A DNA stretch of 64,000 nucleotides from Thalassotalea mangrovi. GTDB taxonomy: Bacteria; Pseudomonadota; Gammaproteobacteria; Enterobacterales; Alteromonadaceae. Location: NCBI RefSeq assembly GCF_005116735.1, contig NZ_SWDB01000028.1:52674-116673 (forward strand). Reading direction: 5' to 3'. This document shows positions 58,737 to 64,000 of the stretch, piece after piece. The stretch's first letter is position 1. The number at the start of each line of letters is the position of its first letter. Below the pieces are notes generated by a model that searched no databases, was not told the DNA's origin, and was given only the letters and a program-made list of their open reading frames with translations. Both the position numbers and the translations under genes were made by a program.

Positions 58737-61700
58737 TTGAGATCTTTGTTCGCAATGGTCGCCTGATGGCGCTATTGATCATTTTGTTGGTGGTAGCAGG
58801 TTTAGCATCATTATCGGCCCTGCCCCGCTCCGAAGATCCGACCATGGAAAACCGCTTTGGCCTGGTGATCACCCAGTACCCGGGTGCCAGTGCCGAACGT
58901 GTCGAAGCCCTGGTGACCGAAAAAATCGAGCAAAAGTTGCAGACATTGTCAGAGATTGAATACCTGGCATCAACGTCACGGCCCGGAATTTCAGTTATTC
59001 AGGTAAAATTAGAGGGTCACATTACCGATTCCAAACCGGTATTTTCCCGAATTCGTGATTTACTTGCCGACGTGTCCCCGCAATTACCCGCGGAAAGCTC
59101 ACCACCAAGGTTCGACGAAGAGCGAAGTTTCGCCTACACCCGATTGATCGCCTTAAACTGGCAGGATGACAACCGGGACGCACAACCCGACCTACTGATT
59201 ATGGGCCGCTATGCCAAAGAGTTGCAAAGCCAGCTGCGTCTGGTAGCCGGTACCGACATCGTTGATATTCACGGTATCAATGACGAAGAGATCGTGGTTG
59301 AACTGGACCAACAAAAAGCAGCGCTTGCCAATATTTCGGCACAACAGGTCGCCCAGGCGGTCCTGGCTGCCGACGTCAAAGTACCAGCCGGTAAGTTGTT
59401 TAATGCCAATAATCAACTACAGATTGAAGTCGTTGGTGCCCTTGATAGCCTGCAGCGAATCAGAAACATTCCCCTGCGCAGCGACGATAATCAGATTCTA
59501 CGCATCGCCGATGTCGCCAATGTCACCCGGCAATTGCAGCAACCCTTATCAGAAATTGCGATTATTAATGGCAAACCGGCATTAGTAGTCGCCACCCGAA
59601 TGGTTCGCGGTATCCGCATTGATCAATGGAGCCAGCGTGTCGATGCGAAAACCGAGGAACTTGCCAAATTGCTACCATCGAGCATGTCATTGCAGGTTCT
59701 GTTCGATCAAAATACCTATACCGATGCCCGCTTAAGTGACCTGGTCGATAACATTCTGCTGGGCTTTTTGATCATTGCCCTGGTTCTGTTTATCACCCTG
59801 GGCTGGCGCGCGGCAATCATTGTTGTCGTTTCCCTGCCATTAACGGTGTTATTTACCCTGTCGGTGATGAACTTTACCGGTTTACCCATACACCAGATGT
59901 CTGTGACCGGTCTGGTGGTGGCGCTGGGGATCATGGTCGACAACGCGATTGTCATGACTGACAGCATTCAACAACGAAAGCAACGTGGCATTAATGGCCT
60001 GCAGGCAGTGTTGCAGTCGGTTCGCCACTTGTGGTTACCGTTACTCGGCTCAACCCTGACCACCATACTGGCATTTATGCCCATTGTGCTGATGCCTGGT
60101 GATGCCGGTGAATTTATTGGTGGCATCGCGTTAAGCGTGATTTTCTCGTTAATTGGTTCTTACCTGATCTCTCATACCATAGTATCCGGTTTATCCGGTC
60201 GATTTGTGAAACGAGACCAGGCACCGCACTGGTATAACCAGGGATTACGTATTAATGCGCTGGAGCAGCACTTTCGCAACAGTCTAACCTGGTCACTACG
60301 TTTCCCTAAGACCATTATTGCCCTGGTATTTTCCTTACCGATCGCCGGATTTATCGCCGCCGGCAGCCTGTCAGAGCAGTTTTTTCCGCCCTCTGACCGT
60401 GACATGTTTCATATTGAGGTGTTTTTACCTCCGCAAAATAGTATCAATGCCACCAAAGCGCTGACTGACGAGATTAGCACTGCATTATATCAACATCAGG
60501 GTATTGAAGATGTTCGCTGGTTTATCGGCAAAAGTGCCCCGGCATTTTATTACAACCTGATTGCCGCCAAGGATGGCATGCAAAATTACGCCCAGGCAAT
60601 GATCACTACGACAGATTTTAAAGAAGCAAATCGCTTGATCCCAAAATTACAGCGCCAACTTGATGACCAGTTTCCCCAGGCACAGGTACTGGTACGTAAG
60701 CTGGAACAGGGACCACCATTCAATGCGCCCATTGAAATACGTATTTACGGGCCGAATCTCGATACCTTGCAGGAAATAGGCGCCCGCTTACGCCGCATTT
60801 TTTCGGAAACAAAGGACGTGGTTCATACCCGGGCAACATTACTGGCTGGCACACCAAAAGCCTGGGTGAAAGCCGATGAGGACGCGATTAGCACCTTACA
60901 ACTTTCGTTAGGCGCTCTGGCCGGACAATTGGAAGGAAGTTTGCAGGGGCGACCGCAAGGTTCAGTTATTGAGGCAACAGAATCGATAAATGTCAGGGTT
61001 CGAGCCAGTGATGAACACCGACAAGGCATCAGCGATTTAACAAACTTCCCCATTATCAATGCCGCCACTGGTGAATTTATCCCTCTGTCCGCGGTATCTG
61101 AAGTCAACATTGAACCATCACGGGGCGCTATTCCGCACCGCGATGGTAAACGGGTCAATGTTATCGAGGGATATTTACGCGCCGGCGTCCTGCCATCGGT
61201 GGTGCTGGATAAAATAAAAGCACAAATAGATAACGGCGCACTTGACGTTCCGTATGGATACTCGCTGGAAATTGGTGGCGAGTCTGATGCCAGAAATAAA
61301 GCGGTAGGGAAGCTGTTGGGCAGTGTTGGCATTATCCTGACCCTGCTCATCACAGTTGTGGTGTTGTCGTTTAATTCATTTCGAGTATCCGCCGTAATAT
61401 TTATCGCCGCATTTATGTCGATGGGCCTGGGCTTATTGAGCGTATTTGTCTTTAATTACCCATTTGGCTTTACCGTTATCGTTGGACTACTGGGCTTAAT
61501 GGGCCTGGCGATTAACTCAGCGATTGTTATATTAGCGGAATTAAAAGCCGACGAAGCTGCCATTCACGGAAATAAAGAGGCTATTATCCATGGCGTGTTA
61601 AGTTGTACTCGTCATATCAGTTCAACAACGATTACCACGGTTGGTGGATTTTTACCCTTGATCCTGGCTGGTGGCGGTTTTTGGCCTCCATTTGCTATCG

Positions 61701-61816
61701 CTATCGCCGGTGGCACCGTGTTGACTACCCTGCTTTCATTCTATTTTGTGCCAGCAACATTTTACTTAATGAGTCGCAAGCGCTCTTTTGATCTGACCGC
61801 AAGCTTTGCCAGTTAA
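58733..61816 (+). CDS. RND efflux pump permease, second system
   Basis: 1027 residues, two RND repeats with twelve helices. It differs from the other pump in the window: the Asp pair reads LGIMVDNAIVMTDS (Asp-Asn) and the helix-10 site reads GLAINSAIVILAEL, without the lysine of AcrB-type pumps. These are features of another RND subgroup whose transport direction is the same but whose substrates are unknown. It starts inside the adaptor stop (4-base overlap) and is followed by a terminator. TetR control from upstream is likely. Confidence 0.92.
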   Translation: MIEIFVRNGRLMALLIILLVVAGLASLSALPRSEDPTMENRFGLVITQYPGASAERVEALVTEKIEQKLQTLSEIEYLASTSRPGISVIQVKLEGHITDSKPVFSRIRDLLADVSPQLPAESSPPRFDEERSFAYTRLIALNWQDDNRDAQPDLLIMGRYAKELQSQLRLVAGTDIVDIHGINDEEIVVELDQQKAALANISAQQVAQAVLAADVKVPAGKLFNANNQLQIEVVGALDSLQRIRNIPLRSDDNQILRIADVANVTRQLQQPLSEIAIINGKPALVVATRMVRGIRIDQWSQRVDAKTEELAKLLPSSMSLQVLFDQNTYTDARLSDLVDNILLGFLIIALVLFITLGWRAAIIVVVSLPLTVLFTLSVMNFTGLPIHQMSVTGLVVALGIMVDNAIVMTDSIQQRKQRGINGLQAVLQSVRHLWLPLLGSTLTTILAFMPIVLMPGDAGEFIGGIALSVIFSLIGSYLISHTIVSGLSGRFVKRDQAPHWYNQGLRINALEQHFRNSLTWSLRFPKTIIALVFSLPIAGFIAAGSLSEQFFPPSDRDMFHIEVFLPPQNSINATKALTDEISTALYQHQGIEDVRWFIGKSAPAFYYNLIAAKDGMQNYAQAMITTTDFKEANRLIPKLQRQLDDQFPQAQVLVRKLEQGPPFNAPIEIRIYGPNLDTLQEIGARLRRIFSETKDVVHTRATLLAGTPKAWVKADEDAISTLQLSLGALAGQLEGSLQGRPQGSVIEATESINVRVRASDEHRQGISDLTNFPIINAATGEFIPLSAVSEVNIEPSRGAIPHRDGKRVNVIEGYLRAGVLPSVVLDKIKAQIDNGALDVPYGYSLEIGGESDARNKAVGKLLGSVGIILTLLITVVVLSFNSFRVSAVIFIAAFMSMGLGLLSVFVFNYPFGFTVIVGLLGLMGLAINSAIVILAELKADEAAIHGNKEAIIHGVLSCTRHISSTTITTVGGFLPLILAGGGFWPPFAIAIAGGTVLTTLLSFYFVPATFYLMSRKRSFDLTASFAS

Positions 61817-61833
61817 CCAAAGCAGATAATCTA

Positions 61834-61858
61834 AAAACGCCCCCATTGGAGCGTTTTC
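61834..61858 (+). terminator. Terminator after the second RND operon
   Basis: Stem AAAACGCCCC / GGAGCGTTTT with one mismatch and a 3-4 base loop, 18 bases after the stop. The T-run is short, so strength is moderate. Confidence 0.7.
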
Positions 61859-61941
61859 AGTTAAATTCGGGCATTAATGCAGCAAACTGACGACTCTTTG
61901 AGCAAACAATCAAAAAGTCGTAATTTTTTCGAAAAAAACAG

Positions 61942-61970
61942 TTGACGACCACAGGGCAGATTTGCATAAT
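61942..61970 (+). promoter_or_regulatory. Promoter of the tRNA-Met-Leu-Gln-Gln cluster
   Basis: TTGACG (61942-61947), a 17-base spacer and CATAAT (61965-61970), followed by a G+C-rich ACGCCGC discriminator as seen at stable-RNA promoters under stringent control. The first tRNA begins 42 bases downstream. Confidence 0.8.
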
Positions 61971-62011
61971 ACGCCGCACTTGCTTGAGGCAACTCAGACA
62001 AGTGTTTGGAA

Positions 62012-62088
62012 GGCTACGTAGCTCAGCTGGTTAGAGCACATCACTCATAATGATGGGGTCGCAGGTTCGAGTCCCGCCGTAGCCACCA
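62012..62088 (+). tRNA. tRNA-Met, elongator (anticodon CAT)
   Basis: 77 bases with encoded CCA. GGCTACG pairs with CGTAGCC, the anticodon loop is CTCATAA. Nearly identical to E. coli elongator tRNA-Met. Confidence 0.97.
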
Positions 62089-62093
62089 TCCTC

Positions 62094-62179
<86 letters not shown>

Positions 62180-62189
62180 TTTACATTGT

Positions 62190-62264
62190 TGGGGTATAGC
62201 CAAGCGGTAAGGCAGCGGGTTTTGATCCCGTCATTCCGAGGTTCAAATCCTCGTACCCCAGCCA
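62190..62264 (+). tRNA. tRNA-Gln (anticodon TTG), copy 1
   Basis: 75 bases with encoded GCCA end. Acceptor TGGGGTA pairs with TACCCCA; anticodon loop TTTTGAT gives TTG. The next copy is identical. Confidence 0.95.
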
Positions 62265-62315
62265 CTTTCCTTAAGTGGAGCGTATCAAAGCAAACAATGT
62301 AAGAAAGCCCTGAGT

Positions 62316-62390
62316 TGGGGTATAGCCAAGCGGTAAGGCAGCGGGTTTTGATCCCGTCATTCCGAGGTTCAAATCCTCGTACCCCAGCCA
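62316..62390 (+). tRNA. tRNA-Gln (anticodon TTG), copy 2
   Basis: 75 bases, identical to copy 1 and offset from it by 126 bases. A short hairpin-like CACTTTCCTTAAGTG lies between the two copies. The repeat looks like a tandem duplication. Confidence 0.95.
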
Positions 62391-62622
62391 ACTTTCCTCA
62401 TCTGTTTCTCTATCTTTCTTTTTCTATTACGTTATTAATCCCCATTCGTTGTAATTTTAGCGATTGCTAGTGCACGTTATTTCTTGTATCTGTACATTAT
62501 TTATAATTCCTTAGGCGCCCGGTTCCTTATCCCCCGAATGCCGCTTCTCTGCTTCCTGGTTGTTTTATCTTAAAACGCTTTATTTTATCCCCCTACTTCC
62601 GGTATGGTTAATTGGTTAATTA
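62391..62622. other. Intergenic stretch after the tRNA cluster
   Basis: 232 A+T-rich bases between the last tRNA-Gln and repeat copy D; with the repeat the gap to the next gene is over 560 bases. I see T-rich pyrimidine tracts right after the tRNA, which may help termination, but no clear hairpin and no ORF. Confidence 0.35.
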
Positions 62623-62887
62623 ATACCAAGTCCACTAAGTGTTTTCCCACTCAGTGAGAATTTAAAGGCTTTTAGGCAAGGCTTTGATTGCCGAGAATGG
62701 TCGCTCCATTGTCAAAATCAATAACGCCGTATAAAAGCCTTTAAAACTCACCCGTAGGGAGTTTATCAGAGGTCCATTTCCGGCCCTAGATTTCAGTAAT
62801 ATAGAATGACTATATCAATGAAATCTATGTTGCAAATGAACCTCTGCCCAAACTCTGAGTTGTGCAAAAACTTAATGGAATTGGTAT
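62623..62887. repeat. Dispersed structured repeat, family 1, copy D (diverged)
   Basis: A 265-bp copy more diverged than A and C: ends ATACCAAGTCCACTAAG and CTTAATGGAATTGGTAT. The inner arms now read TTTAAAGGCTTTTAG and TAAAAGCCTTTAAA, so a change of GGCG to GGCT on one arm is matched by CGCC to AGCC on the other. Such paired change keeps the stem. It lies 71 bases before the small membrane protein gene. Confidence 0.85.
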
Positions 62888-62958
62888 ACGTTATTGATAT
62901 GAATAATTTTCAATGATTGGTTAACGGAAAAATAATAATTACAACAAGGATAAACACT

Positions 62959-63180
62959 ATGAAACAAGCCGGTTTGTACTTACTAATCGCAGGTATTGCA
63001 TCATTACTTTTAAATCTTGTGGGCTATGAATTAAAGATCCTGATGTGGGTCGATAATTGGGGAGAAAACGTAGGCTGGGCAATTCGCCTTGGCGCAATCG
63101 TCATTGGCGCGGTACTGTATTTTGCCATAAAAGAAGCCCCTGAAGCGGAGCCTCAACAGGAAGTAAAAGAAGAAGCTTAA
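62959..63180 (+). CDS. Small two-helix membrane protein, unknown function
   Basis: 73 residues from the ATG at 62959, preferred over upstream starts because AAGGAT lies 7 bases before it. Two hydrophobic helices (about 4-23 and 37-56) are joined by a short KILMWVDNWGENVG loop; the C-terminal tail is acidic (EAPEAEPQQEVKEEA). I recognise no named family. It precedes another small membrane protein gene by about 107 bases in the same direction. Confidence 0.7.
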   Translation: MKQAGLYLLIAGIASLLLNLVGYELKILMWVDNWGENVGWAIRLGAIVIGAVLYFAIKEAPEAEPQQEVKEEA

Positions 63181-63287
63181 TACTTACCCACTTGCAGCCG
63201 GATCGTCGAATCAATGCCTGATGAATCTTTCCGGCTGTCATTTGCTTTTAAATAGGTAACAAATACTAAGTAAAGGAAGACGAAAAT

Positions 63288-63593
63288 ATGGTCATTGCAA
63301 TTATTCTCGGCACTATTTGGCTGGTCCTGATGTTGCGTTCCGGGTTGGTTGAGTACAAATATTATCAATCGGTAAAAAACCTCGAACCAGATATCTGGAA
63401 TCAACTAGGCTCGCCAGTATACCTTAAAATACCTATGGTATTCGTTTCAGCAAAAGGCGCCGCTCTCTTAAAAGAAGCAACTAATGCCACCGTGTTAGCC
63501 CTGGCAGCCAAACACCGACAGGCCGGTATTCAATTTGTTTGCTACGTGATGCTGGTGCTAATAGGCGCCATTGCCTATTTCAAGTTGGCATAA
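63288..63593 (+). CDS. Small membrane protein, UspB-like topology
   Basis: 101 residues with an N-terminal helix (about 3-21), a middle soluble part, and a C-terminal helix (about 81-99). The sequence YKYYQSVKNLEPDIWNQLGSP and the final helix after KHRQAGIQFVCYVMLV recall the plan of E. coli UspB (111 residues), but identity is low, so the link is only a suggestion. A good AAAGGAAG ribosome-binding site precedes the start. No role can be assigned. Confidence 0.65.
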   Translation: MVIAIILGTIWLVLMLRSGLVEYKYYQSVKNLEPDIWNQLGSPVYLKIPMVFVSAKGAALLKEATNATVLALAAKHRQAGIQFVCYVMLVLIGAIAYFKLA

Positions 63594-63732
63594 CAGGCTT
63601 TATTAAAAAAGCCCACTTACAGCTTAAAGCTTGCGGCTTACAGCATGCAGTCAGGTTAGCGTGTCTGAACGCTCCTTTTCGACCACAATTCAACCACCTC
63701 AAATCTTTTTTCAATTTTCGTCACAAAAAAGC

Positions 63733-63760
63733 TTGCGCTTTAAAATGCCTTCCCTATAAT
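63733..63760 (+). promoter_or_regulatory. Promoter of the second tRNA-Leu
   Basis: TTGCGC (63733-63738), a 16-base spacer and a perfect TATAAT (63755-63760), 11 bases before the tRNA. Confidence 0.72.
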
Positions 63761-63771
63761 GCACACCGTTC

Positions 63772-63857
<86 letters not shown>

Positions 63858-63858
63858 T

Positions 63859-63908
63859 TAAAAAACTCCGAAGCTAATTTCAGTTGAGATTAGCTTCGGA
63901 GTTTTTTT
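63859..63908 (+). terminator. Terminator of the second tRNA-Leu
   Basis: A very strong hairpin with a stem of about 17 bp, arms AACTCCGAAGCTAA and TTAGCTTCGGAGTT, followed by a run of T. It begins 2 bases after the tRNA. Confidence 0.9.
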
Positions 63909-63929
63909 CGTTTATACGTCAGAAAAATC

Positions 63930-63957
63930 AAGGGGTCAGAGTCTGAGCTATCCCCAC
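63930..63957. repeat. GGGGTCAGAGTC-type REP-like motif
   Basis: AAGGGGTCAGAGTCTGAGCT followed by ATCCCC. This leading motif recurs, from memory, beside Y1-type REP-associated (RAYT) transposase genes in many gammaproteobacteria. The window ends 43 bases later, so no transposase can be seen. Confidence 0.4.
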
Positions 63958-64000
63958 AAATAATTCAGAGAAAACAAGGGAATAAATAGATAAATTCGAA

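Overview
The window is chromosomal DNA of a marine-type gammaproteobacterium of the order Alteromonadales (closest in flavour to Colwellia/Thalassotalea or Shewanella). Three things point there: the queA-tgt-yajC-secD-secF block; an E. coli 99-minute-like order (holD-like, rimI, prfC, TatD-type hydrolase, ytjB/serB, radA); and a NagR-controlled N-acetylglucosamine island of the Shewanella type. This assignment rests on reading proteins by eye, not on a search. Genes are closely packed, with no phage, CRISPR array, plasmid genes or complete insertion sequence.

Layout. 1-5.5 kb: end of suhB, a secreted two-peptidase operon (M28 then M24), a stand-alone uroporphyrinogen-III methyltransferase and a rhodanese. 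5.7-11.2 kb: the tRNA-queuosine / protein-export operon queA-tgt-yajC-secD-secF on the minus strand. 11.2-12.1 kb: a 59-codon orphan ORF and tRNA-Trp. 12.3-21.5 kb: holD-like, rimI, prfC, argS, a small membrane protein, a TatD-family hydrolase, ytjB/serB (divergent) and radA. 21.9-32.5 kb: housekeeping and accessory genes: a DPP-IV-like peptidase, an NTF2-like protein, a metallo-beta-lactamase-fold protein, dinB under a LexA box, a BCCT transporter, a DUF482-type acyltransferase, a secreted amidohydrolase and slyD. 32.9-35.9 kb: pntAB. 36.2-41.0 kb: a periplasmic protein and an RND efflux pair.

41.2-56.8 kb is the most interesting block. Two minus-strand operons each have the same operator palindrome upstream (AATGACAACGCTGTCATT at 45789-45806; the same 17 bases at 55331-55347). 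One is nagK-nagB-II-nagA-nagP (cytoplasmic catabolism and inner-membrane uptake). The other is a TonB-dependent receptor, a SapC-family protein, two flavin-dependent (tryptophan-type) halogenases and a GH20 hexosaminidase lipoprotein. A LacI-family regulator (nagR) is divergent from the second. The inferred flow is: chitin oligosaccharides bind the outer-membrane receptor, the hexosaminidase trims them, NagP imports GlcNAc, NagK phosphorylates it, and NagA and NagB-II deliver fructose-6-P. The role of the two halogenases and of SapC inside a sugar regulon is unexplained.

56.8-61.8 kb: a TetR regulator divergent from a second RND efflux pair, with two matching operator-like palindromes between them. 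62.0-64.0 kb: tRNA-Met, tRNA-Leu, two tRNA-Gln, two small membrane proteins and an identical second tRNA-Leu; the edge shows a GGGGTCAGAGTC-type motif like those near RAYT transposases.

Two families of short non-coding repeats are dispersed in the window: four copies of a roughly 265-bp structured element with ATACCAATCACATTAA-type inverted ends (one internally deleted to 164 bp), and two copies of an element ending in AGAGCGTG. One of the latter supplies the stop codons of both flanking convergent genes.
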